A DNA stretch of 64,000 nt, taken from positions 62,001 through 126,000 of the forward strand of contig JAKSLG010000002.1 of NCBI GenBank assembly GCA_024401295.1. The letters run 5' to 3'. The notes below the pieces were generated by a model. The model saw only the letters and a list, made by a program, of their open reading frames with translations, was not told the origin of the DNA and searched no databases. Both the position numbers and the translations under genes were made by a program. This document shows positions 50,131-59,299 of the stretch, piece after piece; within the stretch, counting starts at the first letter, position 1, and the number at the start of each line of letters is the position of its first letter. This DNA comes from Bacteroidales bacterium (lineage in GTDB: Bacteria > Bacteroidota > Bacteroidia > Bacteroidales > Marinilabiliaceae).

Positions 50131-51123
50131 CTAAGGCACCTCAACCTGGTTGAGAATTTCGCTGATGATTTCATCGCTTGTCACATTGTTTGCCTCAGCT
50201 TCATAGGTAAGGCCAATACGATGACGCAAAACATCATGGCAAACAGCACGAACATCTTCAGGAATCACATAGCCACGACGCTTGATGAACGCGTATGCTT
50301 TTGCAGCCATTGAGAGGCTGATTGAAGCACGTGGCGAAGCACCGCAAGAAATCATCTCAACGAATCGATCAAGCTTATACTGCTCTGGATAACGTGTTGC
50401 AAACACGATGTCAACGATATATTTCTCAATCTTCTCATCCATATAAACATCCTTCACAACCTCACGAGCACGTACAATATCGTCTGGCTTGAGCAACTTG
50501 CTTGGCTGTGGGAACTGCTTGAGAAGGTTATTGCGGATAATGAGCTGTTCCTCTTCCTTCTTAGGATAATCAATGATGACCTTCAACATAAAACGGTCAA
50601 CCTGTGCCTCTGGCAGCGGATAAGTACCTTCCTGCTCAATAGGGTTCTGAGTTGCCATCACGAGGAATGGCTTTGCCATCTTGTAAGTCTGGTCGCCGAT
50701 TGTCACCTGACGCTCCTGCATAGCTTCGAGCAATGCACTCTGCACCTTCGCCGGAGCACGGTTTATCTCATCGGCCAGGATGAAATTCGAGAAGATAGGA
50801 CCTTTCTTAACGACAAATTCTTCTGTCTTCTGGCTATATATGAGCGTACCGAGAATATCGGCAGGCAACAAATCCGGAGTAAACTGGATACGGGCAAAAT
50901 CCGCATCGACAATCTTTGCCAACGTGTTAATTGCCAATGTCTTGGCAAGACCTGGCACACCTTCAAGCAAAATATGGCCATCAGACAAGAGACCAATGAG
51001 AAGGCTCTCTACAAGATGCTTCTGACCAACGATAACCTTGTTCATCTCCATCGAGATGAGATCAACAAATGAGCTCTCCTGCTTTATGCGCTCGTTGAGC
51101 TCCTTAATTTCAATTGCGTCCAT
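50131..51123 (-). CDS. moxR: MoxR-family AAA+ ATPase
   Basis: A 330-aa MoxR ATPase: Walker A E-G-V-P-G-L-A-K-T, Walker B I-L-A-D-E-I-N-R-A-P-A-K, sensor-1 A-T-Q-N-P-I-E-Q-E-G-T-Y-P-L-P-E-A, and the A-R-F/V-D-R-F-M-L arginine region. In Bat-type operons it acts as a chaperone or metal-insertion motor for VWA proteins. First gene of the operon; TATCTTTG (complement of 51181-51188) lies 57 nt upstream as a -7 candidate. Confidence 0.93.
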   Translation of the reverse strand: MDAIEIKELNERIKQESSFVDLISMEMNKVIVGQKHLVESLLIGLLSDGHILLEGVPGLAKTLAINTLAKIVDADFARIQFTPDLLPADILGTLIYSQKTEEFVVKKGPIFSNFILADEINRAPAKVQSALLEAMQERQVTIGDQTYKMAKPFLVMATQNPIEQEGTYPLPEAQVDRFMLKVIIDYPKKEEEQLIIRNNLLKQFPQPSKLLKPDDIVRAREVVKDVYMDEKIEKYIVDIVFATRYPEQYKLDRFVEMISCGASPRASISLSMAAKAYAFIKRRGYVIPEDVRAVCHDVLRHRIGLTYEAEANNVTSDEIISEILNQVEVP

Positions 51124-51285
51124 TATTAATCTATGGTGTTTTTCTTTTTATTTTCCTTTTTATTCGCAATAGCGACAATGCAAAGATAGCTTTTGTTTTT
51201 GCTCATTCATCACGAAAAAGCAATTATTCAACAAACGTCAGATTTCGCCATACGAATGACTGTTTCCATCCAACAAAAGCATGAC

Positions 51286-51897
51286 CTATCGCTTCTGGAT
51301 AAGCAACCAAGCATCGGCATATATCAAGAACTTGCGCTTGATTTGCCCAAGCATCTTTCGTGCTGTACTTTCAGTTTCTGCGTTGAGTATTGCAACGCGG
51401 TAGAGGCCATCCTCATTCTCCATAATACTTGGATTATAACCTTGATTTGCAACTGCTTCGCTTGCTGCTCGTGCGTTTTCAAGTCTCTTGAACGAACCAA
51501 TTATCACATAAAAGCGGCCGTCAACTTCGCTCTTTGTTTCAACAACGGTCACCTTCTCTTCGCGAGCTTTTGCTTCTGCGGCAAGTCTTGACTCCTCTTC
51601 TTCAGCTTTAGCCTTGGCATCATCAAGAACCTTCTGAGCAGCAGCGTTCACCTCTGCAGCCTTTGCTTCCACATCAGCCTTTGCACGTTGTGCTGCAGCC
51701 TCGGCTTCACGACGCTTCTTTTCTGCCGCAAGTTCAGCAGCCTCGCGTTCTGCCTTGAGTTGCTCTTCGCTCTTTACTTTAGGCGTTTGCTGTGTTGTAT
51801 TATTTGTTTTGCCAAGGCTTGATGAGCCTTTGTGTGATGCACACGATACGCAAGCTGCAGCAAGCATGCCAACAACTGCAATCTTCAATGTCTTCAT
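51286..51897 (-). CDS. SPOR-domain lipoprotein
   Basis: A 203-aa lipoprotein: lipobox A-C-V-S-C (Cys19), a Lys/Ala/Glu-rich coiled-coil stretch (45-115) like TolA or Lpp, and a C-terminal SPOR domain (residues ~127-203, G-R-F-Y-V-I-I-G-S-F-K) that binds denuded peptidoglycan at division sites. The coil may reach from the outer membrane to the wall. A consensus promoter sits directly upstream. Confidence 0.88.
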   Translation of the reverse strand: MKTLKIAVVGMLAAACVSCASHKGSSSLGKTNNTTQQTPKVKSEEQLKAEREAAELAAEKKRREAEAAAQRAKADVEAKAAEVNAAAQKVLDDAKAKAEEEESRLAAEAKAREEKVTVVETKSEVDGRFYVIIGSFKRLENARAASEAVANQGYNPSIMENEDGLYRVAILNAETESTARKMLGQIKRKFLIYADAWLLIQKR

Positions 51898-51928
51898 ATC
51901 GTTTTTGTTTGCTTAATATTCTAATTGG

Positions 51929-51960
51929 CAAAGATAAAACTTTGTTTTCCCATGAACAAA
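51929..51960 (-). promoter_or_regulatory. Promoter for the SPOR lipoprotein gene
   Basis: On the minus strand TTTG (complement of 51957-51960), 20-nt spacer and TATCTTTG (complement of 51929-51936) match the consensus, 31 nt upstream of the ATG at 51897. Confidence 0.72.
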
Positions 51961-52040
51961 AATTTCACCATATAACTGCCATTCAGAAACGACATTAGCC
52001 ACACTTTCCATTCTACAAATGCATATTTTGCATACAACAA

Positions 52041-52071
52041 AAAAGCATCGCCACGTTTTGTAGCGATGCTT
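52041..52071 (-). terminator. Terminator after dnaJ
   Basis: A 9-bp stem (52043-52051 with 52063-52071) with an 11-nt loop and a minus-strand T-run (plus A-run at 52039-52044). Confidence 0.82.
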
Positions 52072-52094
52072 CACATATAATAGAAACTGCCTTA

Positions 52095-53234
52095 TTAGCT
52101 AAACATGGATTTCATTCGCGAGAAGAATCCAGCCTTGTCATTCTGCGATGGCTTGAATGAAGACGAATCCTTGAGTTGCTCAACAATCTTCACTTCATCT
52201 TTTGTGAGCGACTTCGGAACAAAAATATCAACGCGCACAAGCAAATCACCCTTTGAACGGCTATTTACCTCAGGCAGACCTTTACCTTGCAATCTGAGAA
52301 CCTTGCCTGGCTGAGTACCTGCCTCTATTTTCAGACGGACCTTACCATCAACAGTCGGAACCTCAACCTGAGTACCAAGCAAAACATCCGGGATGCCCAA
52401 GTAAAGGTGATAGATAAGGTTCGAACCATCACGGACAAGCTCGTCATGCGGTTCTTCATCAATAACTACATATAGATCGCCATTCACGCCGCCACCACGA
52501 GCAGCATTGCCTTTGCCGGCAACATTGAGTTGCATTCCAGCTTCTACGCCCGCAGGAATCTTTACAGTTACAACCTCTTCTTCCTCAACAAGGCCTTCGC
52601 CATGACAATGCGGACATTTATCTGTGATTGTCTTTCCTTCTCCATGGCAGTATGGACAAGTCTGCTGACTCTGCATAGGACCAAGGAACGACTGTACGAC
52701 CTGTGTAATCACACCTGTTCCATGGCAATGCGAACAAGTCTTGATTGCCGAAGAATCCTTGGCTCCAGAGCCGTTGCAATGCTTGCATTGAACCTGTTTC
52801 TTGACCTTGAACTTCTTTTCTACGCCGTTGGCAATTTCGCTCAAATTGAGTTTTACCTTAACACGAAGACTCGAGCCTTTATGAACACGCTGACCGCCAC
52901 GGCTGCGACCTCCGCCGAAACCAAAGCTGCCAAAAATATCACCAAACTGGCTGAATATATCATCCATTGACATACCGCCACCGTAGAAGCCGCCACCACC
53001 GCCACCACCTTCGAAGGCAGCATGGCCAAACTGATCATACTTTGCTTTCTTGTCTGAATTCGACAAGACATCATATGCCTCGGCAGCCTCCTTAAATTTC
53101 TCTTCAGCCTCCTTATCACCTGGATTCTTGTCCGGATGATACTTGATAGCCAGCTTACGATAAGCTTTTTTTATCTCATCGGCCGATGCGCCTTTACTGA
53201 CGCCCAGAACCTCATAATAATCTCTCTTAGCCAT
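52095..53234 (-). CDS. dnaJ: DnaJ co-chaperone
   Basis: A 379-aa Hsp40: J domain (1-70, with H-P-D at 33-35), Gly/Phe-rich linker, four C-x-x-C-x-G-x-G zinc motifs (C-K-H-C, C-S-H-C, C-P-Y-C, C-P-H-C) and the C-terminal substrate domains. It drives ATP hydrolysis by DnaK with GrpE, whose gene ends 11 bp upstream. ATG 53240 is also in frame; 53234 gives the standard M-A-K-R-D-Y-Y-E start. A terminator follows. Confidence 0.97.
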   Translation of the reverse strand: MAKRDYYEVLGVSKGASADEIKKAYRKLAIKYHPDKNPGDKEAEEKFKEAAEAYDVLSNSDKKAKYDQFGHAAFEGGGGGGGFYGGGMSMDDIFSQFGDIFGSFGFGGGRSRGGQRVHKGSSLRVKVKLNLSEIANGVEKKFKVKKQVQCKHCNGSGAKDSSAIKTCSHCHGTGVITQVVQSFLGPMQSQQTCPYCHGEGKTITDKCPHCHGEGLVEEEEVVTVKIPAGVEAGMQLNVAGKGNAARGGGVNGDLYVVIDEEPHDELVRDGSNLIYHLYLGIPDVLLGTQVEVPTVDGKVRLKIEAGTQPGKVLRLQGKGLPEVNSRSKGDLLVRVDIFVPKSLTKDEVKIVEQLKDSSSFKPSQNDKAGFFSRMKSMFS

Positions 53235-53245
53235 TGCCATTCATT

Positions 53246-53842
53246 TTATTGACATACAACAACTTTTGCAAAACGTATCACCTTGTCACCCATCATATAG
53301 CCCTTTTCGACACAATCGAAGACTTTGCCCTTGAGGTCTTCTGACGGAGCAGGAATCGTTGTAATTGCTTCGTGAACATCCGCATCAAAAGTCTCACCTT
53401 TGGCTGGAATCTCACTCACGCCCTTCTTTGTCAGGAATTCGGAGAATTTCTTATGAATAATCTCAACACCTTCCTTGAGCGATGCAACGTCCGCCGCATC
53501 TGTCATGTGTTGAAGGCCACGCTCAAAATCATCCATAACAGGAAGCAAGCCCACAAGGATGTCGCTTCCTGCACCCTTGATAAGATCAGCCTTCTCCTTC
53601 ATCGTACGCTTACGATAGTTGTCATATTCGGCAGCCAGGCGTACATATTTGTCATTGGCCTCAGCCAATTTGTTTTTCAATTCTGTCAACTCATCAACAG
53701 GCTGTGCCTCTTCCGAGTTCTCTTCCTTTGCTTCATCCGCAGGCATCTCGTCCGCTGCAGCTGTTGTTTCTGCTGTCTTTTCGTCCTGAACATCGTTCTG
53801 GATATCTTCTTCTTTCTGCTTATTCAGTTCTTCTGCTGACAT
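53246..53842 (-). CDS. grpE: GrpE nucleotide-exchange factor
   Basis: A 198-aa protein: acidic, Glu-rich N-terminal third (1-50), long paired helix (~55-110, with Y-D-N-Y-R-K-R) and C-terminal beta-wing (F-D-A-D-V-H-E-A-I-T-T, K-G-Y-M-x-G-D-K-V-I-R). Nucleotide exchange on DnaK. Co-transcribed with dnaJ; dnaK itself is not in the window. A TAAGTTTG box (complement of 53869-53876) lies upstream. Confidence 0.95.
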   Translation of the reverse strand: MSAEELNKQKEEDIQNDVQDEKTAETTAAADEMPADEAKEENSEEAQPVDELTELKNKLAEANDKYVRLAAEYDNYRKRTMKEKADLIKGAGSDILVGLLPVMDDFERGLQHMTDAADVASLKEGVEIIHKKFSEFLTKKGVSEIPAKGETFDADVHEAITTIPAPSEDLKGKVFDCVEKGYMMGDKVIRFAKVVVCQ

Positions 53843-53944
53843 AACTATATTTTATTTTCTTTTTTATTCAAACTTATACGCACGCGTTGTGCAATAGCCT
53901 TGCCAAGCGTGCTAATCATGACAAATTGGCGCAAATATACACAC

Positions 53945-53973
53945 AAAAAAAGGCAGTGCGAAAAAACACTGCC
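53945..53973 (-). terminator. Terminator after the TlpA-like gene
   Basis: A 7-bp stem (53952-53958 with 53967-53973), 8-nt loop and a minus-strand T7 run (plus A-run 53945-53951). Confidence 0.8.
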
Positions 53974-54004
53974 ATTTTGCTGACATAATATCTGCCATTT
54001 TGTC

Positions 54005-54514
54005 TTATTTCAGCAAACCATTCAGGACCTCGCGCAATTTTTGACCACGAAGATTTTTTGCCAAAATTATGCCATTCTCATCAATCAAGAAATTTGACGG
54101 TATGCTATGAATCCTGTATTTCTGCGCTGCCTTGCTCTTCCATCCGCCAAAATCGCATACATGCGACGGCCAAACGAGACTATCTCTGGCAATTGCTGAT
54201 TTCCATCGATCAGGATTGTTATCGAGCGAAACACTGTAGATATCAAAACCTTTTCCGCACTGGAATTCCTTGTCTTTAAACTCCTTATATGCCGCAACGA
54301 CATTCGGATTCTCATAACGACACGGGCCACACCACGATGCCCAGAAATCGACAAGCACAACCTTGCCCTTGAGCGCACTAAGAGACATTGCCCGACCTTC
54401 TGGATTATTATAAAAAAGCTCAGGAGCCTTATTGCCAACCTCCAAACCGACAGTCTGCGCTTCTGCAACAACCGACATCAAGACAACGGCAAGCGCTATT
54501 AATATCCTTTTCAT
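54005..54514 (-). CDS. TlpA-family exported thiol-disulfide oxidoreductase
   Basis: A 169-aa protein: signal peptide (1-20, ending A-E-A-Q) and a TlpA/thioredoxin fold with active-site F-W-A-S-W-C-G-P-C-R (Cys62, Cys65) and the cis-proline I-P-S-N-F-L-I-D-E-N-G. Periplasmic reduction or oxidation of cysteine pairs. A related gene 183 bp upstream lacks the cysteines. Own terminator downstream. Confidence 0.88.
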   Translation of the reverse strand: MKRILIALAVVLMSVVAEAQTVGLEVGNKAPELFYNNPEGRAMSLSALKGKVVLVDFWASWCGPCRYENPNVVAAYKEFKDKEFQCGKGFDIYSVSLDNNPDRWKSAIARDSLVWPSHVCDFGGWKSKAAQKYRIHSIPSNFLIDENGIILAKNLRGQKLREVLNGLLK

Positions 54515-54621
54515 ATTTTTCGAGTGATAGTTATACTATTTAGTTTACCCATTTTTCGTGCCAAAAAAACTAAGCACAAGTGCAAATATAAGTTTTTTTG
54601 TCGAACTCACACATAAAACAC

Positions 54622-54655
54622 AAAAAAAGACGCAGCAATATGTGTGCTACGTCTT
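54622..54655 (-). terminator. Terminator after the cysteine-less TlpA-like gene
   Basis: An 11-bp stem with one mismatch (54627-54637 with 54645-54655), 7-nt loop, and minus-strand T-run from plus A-run 54622-54628. Confidence 0.8.
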
Positions 54656-54697
54656 CACCAAATTAACATCCTAAAAAAATGCGTTGTCTTTTTTCTT

Positions 54698-55234
54698 TTA
54701 ATCGCAAAGCATTTCCAATGTCGAATTCAACGTCTGAACGTTGAAATCTCGAGCCACCACCATGCCGTCGGCGTCAATCAGGAGATTGACCGGACGATAG
54801 ACATCAAAGAGCTTTGCCCAATCTGAGTCGATGCCCTTGTAGTCACAAATGTGATGGAAACTTTCAGTACCATCCGTTTGAATGGCCTTACGCAGAGGAG
54901 CCTTAAACTTGTCAAGCGAAATGCTAACCACGTCAATGCCGTTGCCATTATGGAACTGTCGGCCCTCAAATTCTTGCTTCAACTGAAGCAACTTGTAACT
55001 GTTAATGCGCGACTGCGCATCATAAGACGCCCAAAAATTCAGAACTATCATCTTGCCCTTAAGGCTGTCTGAACTGATAGAACCGCCACAAACCTGTTCG
55101 ATTCCGTCTATGCTCGAAATCTGATCTGCATAGACCTGCGATTCGGCCTCTTTCTTGTTTGAAGAGAGGAGCATCAACGACGCAAATCCTCCCACAATCA
55201 AAAGTTTAGTCTTTAATCGTTTGTTGTTTATCAT
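54698..55234 (-). CDS. TlpA-like protein lacking the CXXC active site
   Basis: A 178-aa protein: N-terminal hydrophobic segment (about 10-25) and thioredoxin fold with F-W-A-S-Y-D-A-Q-S-R (68-77) exactly where the paralogue has F-W-A-S-W-C-G-P-C-R, so both redox cysteines are replaced (Asp, Ser). The I-D-A-D-G region is kept. It cannot do dithiol exchange; a binding or sensor role is more likely. The frame is open to 55270; ATG 55234 follows GAAAGA and is preferred. A TAACTTTG box (complement of 55358-55365) with a loosely spaced TTTG lies upstream. Confidence 0.78.
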   Translation of the reverse strand: MINNKRLKTKLLIVGGFASLMLLSSNKKEAESQVYADQISSIDGIEQVCGGSISSDSLKGKMIVLNFWASYDAQSRINSYKLLQLKQEFEGRQFHNGNGIDVVSISLDKFKAPLRKAIQTDGTESFHHICDYKGIDSDWAKLFDVYRPVNLLIDADGMVVARDFNVQTLNSTLEMLCD

Positions 55235-55490
55235 TCTTTCGTATTTCTTAGACTGCACATGGCACGACATCAGTCCTGAGACCTCAAAATCAGCAATGCT
55301 TCATGCGACAATGACTAATCATTGTGGCTCGCACTAACCAGCCTAAAATCAACGGTGCAAAGTTATGGCAACATTTTATGATAGACACAAAACTATATGT
55401 TAAATAAAAGTTTCCGTTCCTCAAGCGCTACTTATTTTTAATTCATTTCACTGAATATCAACCGATTATAAATTAGTTAAAGAATTATAA
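55235..55490. other. Non-coding gap upstream of the cysteine-less TlpA-like gene
   Basis: Part of a 315-bp stretch without a gene (55235-55549). It holds the -7 candidate for the minus-strand gene (55358-55365), a probable 5' leader of about 110 nt, AT-rich spacer and, at its far end, the terminator of the M16 gene. I see no coding signal or stable RNA. Confidence 0.6.
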
Positions 55491-55529
55491 TCAAAAAGGG
55501 GAACTTCCCTTCAGAAGTCCCCCTTTTGA
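55491..55529 (-). terminator. Terminator after the M16 peptidase gene
   Basis: An imperfect stem of about 15 bp (TCAAAAAGGGG-ACTT against AAGT-CCCC-TTTTGA) read on the minus strand, followed there by an AT-rich stretch. It lies 20 bp downstream of the M16 stop. Confidence 0.72.
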
Positions 55530-55549
55530 GCATAAGTGGCTATATACAA

Positions 55550-58366
55550 CTATTCTGTTTCAGTAAAATCTTCCGGCAACATTATAATAGTCTTGCAATT
55601 ATTATCGCGAAGAATCACGTCATTGATATAATTACGAATATCGTCAGACGAAATAGCCTTTACAAAGTCTTCATAACCTTCATTTGTTCTATCCAAAACA
55701 ATTCTGTCAATCAACAATGACTGCCAATAGCTATTGGTACGCTGCGAATCCGCATAATTCTTGAGCTGGAACTTACGGACATTTTCAAGTTCTTCTGAAG
55801 TGACGCCATTGCGTGCAATATCGTTGATGGATTCACGCATGAGGAGCAATACCGAGTCACATTTTGATGGAGTAAATGGCGCAAGAATCTGCATCACATA
55901 TTGTTCATCATCCTGCACTCCACCCACATTCACAGAATATGCGAAACCGGCTTCCTCACGAATTGTCTTTACATATCTCGCATCGAGAATGCTCGACAAG
56001 AACTTCATGATAACGCTTTCACGAACCGTATAGTTTCTGTCGCCAGTCCACATTTGGCATACATACGCCTGAGGCGTCTCCATCTGACGTGTGAATCTAT
56101 TCTCGAGACTTCCCGCAACATATTTTGGTGCCTTCCTGCGAATTTCACGACTCTTCACGCCTGGAAGAGGAGCAATATATTGCTCGACAAAAAGCTTCAG
56201 CGAGTCAGCATTGAATGCACCCGTGAAGAAGAAATCAAAATCGCCAACTGAAGCAAAGCGCGATTCATACATCTTGCGATAAACGTCGTAGCTGACATTA
56301 TCAATATCAGCCTTCTTGAATCTGCGAGTTCGAGGATTGTTGCCATAGACCGCAGCCATGAGAGAATCATTGAAAGCAATAGTCGGCTGTTTCTCTGCGT
56401 TGTCAAGTGACGTACGCATCTGGTTGATCAACATGTTATATGAATCAACATCATTGGCAGGAGCTTGGAATCGCAAGTATATGAGTTCGAAAAGTGTACG
56501 CAAATCCTTTGGCGTAGAATTGCCATAGAGATTGTCTGACTGCCAACTGAGTGAAACATTTGCTGTGACCTGCTTGCCTGACATCTTCTTGTACAGGTCA
56601 CTGCTATTGAATGAGCCAATGCCTGTTGCACTAGCAATATCATTGAAGACTTTTGCTGTAACATCATCATTTTCATCAACATACATACGGCCGCCATGGC
56701 TTCGTGCACTCATCAGGACTTCTGAATTATTAAAGTCCGTCTGACGGAAGAATACGCGAGCGCCATTCTGAAGTGTCCACACTGTATAGCCATGATCGAA
56801 AGCCTCTTCTTTAGAGATTTTACCCATCGCTGGCAATTCAGCAACAAAAGGCTCATCGTTCACATTATCCATATAAGCCTCCAGCTCAGCATTTCTAGCG
56901 TTGTCAACAGCCTTTTTGAGTTGTTCCGGAGTCGGCAAAACGACATCGTCCTTGTCTGGATAGAGACCAAAAACAACAAAATTTTTCTCAACTGACGCAG
57001 TCAGGGATGCAATAGCATCCGAAATCACCTGAGGAGACAAAGCCGTGGCCAACATCTTAAAAGTCTGGAAATCGACCTCAAGGCCTGGAGATGGTGCATT
57101 GTCGATAAAGTGACGAACGTATTCGTTGATATAATAACTGTTTTTCTGTTTATCACGATTTTCATACGCTTTTTCGACCTGACTCAGAATTTCGTCCTTG
57201 GCACGGGAAATCTCTGTTGGAGTTATGCCAAAACGGCGAGCACGCTCAATTTCACGCATTGCCGCATCGACTGCTTCGGCGTTCTGTCCCGGCTTTGGAA
57301 CAACCGTGAGCTGGAGTGCATCACAAGTCTTCGAAATGAGGTATTCTCCATAGCTCACCCCAGCGTAAACGAACGGACAATCCTCCATCTTAGCGATCTC
57401 ATCGAGACGTATATTCAGCGAGTTACAGATGGTTCCCATAACGAACTGCTCAACGTAACTTGCCACGGTGCCCTTCATTTCACGACTTAGAGGTTCTCCT
57501 TTAAAGCAAAGCCATATTTCCGGCGAGCTCATCTCCTTATCCTTATCGATAACGTAGATAGACTCTTCATTTACAGGAACTTCATAGGTCTCGAACTTTG
57601 CAGCATTCTCCGGCATTTTGATATCTGAGAATCCGTTGATTATACGCTTCTCAATATCATCTACATCCACATCGCCGACGACAATAATTGCTTGAAGATC
57701 CGGACGGTACCATTTTTCGTAATATTCACGCAAGAACTTTGGCTCGAAATTATCCACAACGCTCATCAAACCAATCGGCATACGCTTTCCATAGCGAGAA
57801 CCTGGATAAAGTGTTTCCAGATTGCGATTGAGAATACGCATAAAAGCCGAAGAACGCATGCGCCATTCCTCATGAATCACACCACGTTCCTTGTCGATTT
57901 CAGCAGCTTCGAGCAATAGTCCATCACTCCAGTCGCGCAAAATGAGCAAACATGAATCAATATTTTCCGTCAGGACCGGAACATCATTTATGTTATATAC
58001 CGTCTCGTCTGTCGATGTATATGCATTCAGATTTTCTCCGAACTTAACTCCAATAGACTCGCAATAATCTACAATTCTATTTCCTGGAAAATGCTTGGTT
58101 CCGTTGAAACACATGTGCTCAAGGAAATGAGCGAGACCACGCTGCTCTTCCTCCTCCTGGACAGAGCCGACCATCTGAGCAATGTAGAAATTGGCACGCT
58201 CGCGAGGCTCTTCATTGTGGCGTATATAGTACGTCAGGCCATTTTCCAAACGGCCATAACGGACTGCTGGATCGAGAGGCAGCGTTTGATACTGTGCAAC
58301 CGCAACATTGCAGGCAACAAGGCCAACAACCATCGCGAATGCACTTTTTGCATTACGTAATAACAT
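55550..58366 (-). CDS. Exported two-domain M16 peptidase
   Basis: A 938-aa insulinase-family metalloprotease with signal peptide (1-24). The first half carries the zinc motif H-F-L-E-H (80-84) with the distal glutamate probably in the E-N-L-N-A-Y region about 70 residues on; the second half is the inactive M16C-like partner domain (F-R-Q-T-D-F-N, R-S-H-G-G), so one chain forms the clamshell. Periplasmic degradation of peptides. Monocistronic, with a terminator downstream. Confidence 0.92.
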   Translation of the reverse strand: MLLRNAKSAFAMVVGLVACNVAVAQYQTLPLDPAVRYGRLENGLTYYIRHNEEPRERANFYIAQMVGSVQEEEEQRGLAHFLEHMCFNGTKHFPGNRIVDYCESIGVKFGENLNAYTSTDETVYNINDVPVLTENIDSCLLILRDWSDGLLLEAAEIDKERGVIHEEWRMRSSAFMRILNRNLETLYPGSRYGKRMPIGLMSVVDNFEPKFLREYYEKWYRPDLQAIIVVGDVDVDDIEKRIINGFSDIKMPENAAKFETYEVPVNEESIYVIDKDKEMSSPEIWLCFKGEPLSREMKGTVASYVEQFVMGTICNSLNIRLDEIAKMEDCPFVYAGVSYGEYLISKTCDALQLTVVPKPGQNAEAVDAAMREIERARRFGITPTEISRAKDEILSQVEKAYENRDKQKNSYYINEYVRHFIDNAPSPGLEVDFQTFKMLATALSPQVISDAIASLTASVEKNFVVFGLYPDKDDVVLPTPEQLKKAVDNARNAELEAYMDNVNDEPFVAELPAMGKISKEEAFDHGYTVWTLQNGARVFFRQTDFNNSEVLMSARSHGGRMYVDENDDVTAKVFNDIASATGIGSFNSSDLYKKMSGKQVTANVSLSWQSDNLYGNSTPKDLRTLFELIYLRFQAPANDVDSYNMLINQMRTSLDNAEKQPTIAFNDSLMAAVYGNNPRTRRFKKADIDNVSYDVYRKMYESRFASVGDFDFFFTGAFNADSLKLFVEQYIAPLPGVKSREIRRKAPKYVAGSLENRFTRQMETPQAYVCQMWTGDRNYTVRESVIMKFLSSILDARYVKTIREEAGFAYSVNVGGVQDDEQYVMQILAPFTPSKCDSVLLLMRESINDIARNGVTSEELENVRKFQLKNYADSQRTNSYWQSLLIDRIVLDRTNEGYEDFVKAISSDDIRNYINDVILRDNNCKTIIMLPEDFTETE

Positions 58367-58474
58367 CGGTTTATGATTTTTGTTTGGTTAATTTATCGGA
58401 GTGTACTTCAAAGATCGGTCACATTTGAATTATGTCGCAAAAAAAAGTTGAACTCGATGTTCAACTTCATTTAT

Positions 58475-59143
58475 TTATCTAAGCTTGTGAGCCGTCTTTA
58501 GATTTTTCAGTATCGTAAAGGCCCTATCGACATCTTCCTCAGCTACGATTATTGAGAATTCGTTGGTTGTCGATACCACTTCCTTCACGTTAATTCCTTC
58601 CCATGCGATAAACTTCATGATCTGATAATAGAAGCCGCATGCCTGGACATTATTCGCAGGAAGTTTGAGAGTTATGGCAGACAAATTGTCGTTGCGGAAC
58701 GAGCATTCTTCGCCTTCAAAGTTCTTGTCGACGATAGAGCAATAGTCTGAACCGATAATGACAGTTGACTCGAAGACACCACGGACTGTAGTATAGAATG
58801 CGTCATTGCTGCTGCTGAGCTGATTCATCACACCATTGAGACATTCGAGAATCGTTGCGCTATTGCGGAATGTATAATCAGTCAAGTTCGAACGGACAAT
58901 TATGTCACCGATTTGGCTGAGCACGGCTTCATAAGAGCCGAAGCCACTATTTTCGAGGCTTGGCACAAGTCGGTTGAGGGCCATAACAATGGCACCTTGC
59001 TTAACATCTTTCTGCACGAGGCTTTCGACCAAAGGGTGAATCTGTCGGGCAAGCGACGAGATATTGAGCAAACCCTCTGAGAGTGCTTCCATGATAAAAG
59101 GCTTAACCTTAACGACTTTTTCTACGGCCTGACTGATTGTCAT
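58475..59143 (-). CDS. ACT-domain protein
   Basis: A 222-aa protein: N-terminal helical domain (1-~75, resembling a winged-helix-like or dimer helix region), middle region and a C-terminal ACT-like fold (~155-222, with E-G-I-N-V-K-E-V-V-S-T-T-N-E-F-S and D-V-D-R-A-F-T-I-L-K) as in aspartokinase regulatory domains. No kinase catalytic motif is present. It probably binds an amino acid. It is divergent from dapA, which is first-committed to lysine, so feedback control of that pathway is plausible. A perfect-spaced promoter lies upstream. Confidence 0.68.
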   Translation of the reverse strand: MTISQAVEKVVKVKPFIMEALSEGLLNISSLARQIHPLVESLVQKDVKQGAIVMALNRLVPSLENSGFGSYEAVLSQIGDIIVRSNLTDYTFRNSATILECLNGVMNQLSSSNDAFYTTVRGVFESTVIIGSDYCSIVDKNFEGEECSFRNDNLSAITLKLPANNVQACGFYYQIMKFIAWEGINVKEVVSTTNEFSIIVAEEDVDRAFTILKNLKTAHKLR

Positions 59144-59171
59144 CGTGTATAGTATTTAAATATTTATGCCG

Positions 59172-59202
59172 CAAAAATACGAATTGTTAATTGATTAACA
59201 AA
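59172..59202 (-). promoter_or_regulatory. Promoter for the ACT-domain gene
   Basis: On the minus strand TTTG (complement of 59199-59202), 19-nt spacer and TATTTTTG (complement of 59172-59179) match the consensus, 28 nt before the ATG at 59143. Confidence 0.75.
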
Positions 59203-59252
59203 GCGAATAAATAATTATTTTCCATCATCCAAAATCATAATGAAAGATTTTA

Positions 59253-59260
59253 TAACTTTG
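59253..59260 (+). promoter_or_regulatory. -7 box (TAACTTTG) before dapA
   Basis: TAACTTTG lies 39 nt upstream of the dapA ATG. No TTTG is found at -33, so it is a partial match. Confidence 0.4.
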
Positions 59261-59299
59261 CATCCAATTGATTAGACGAAAAGCAAGATATAAAAGATT

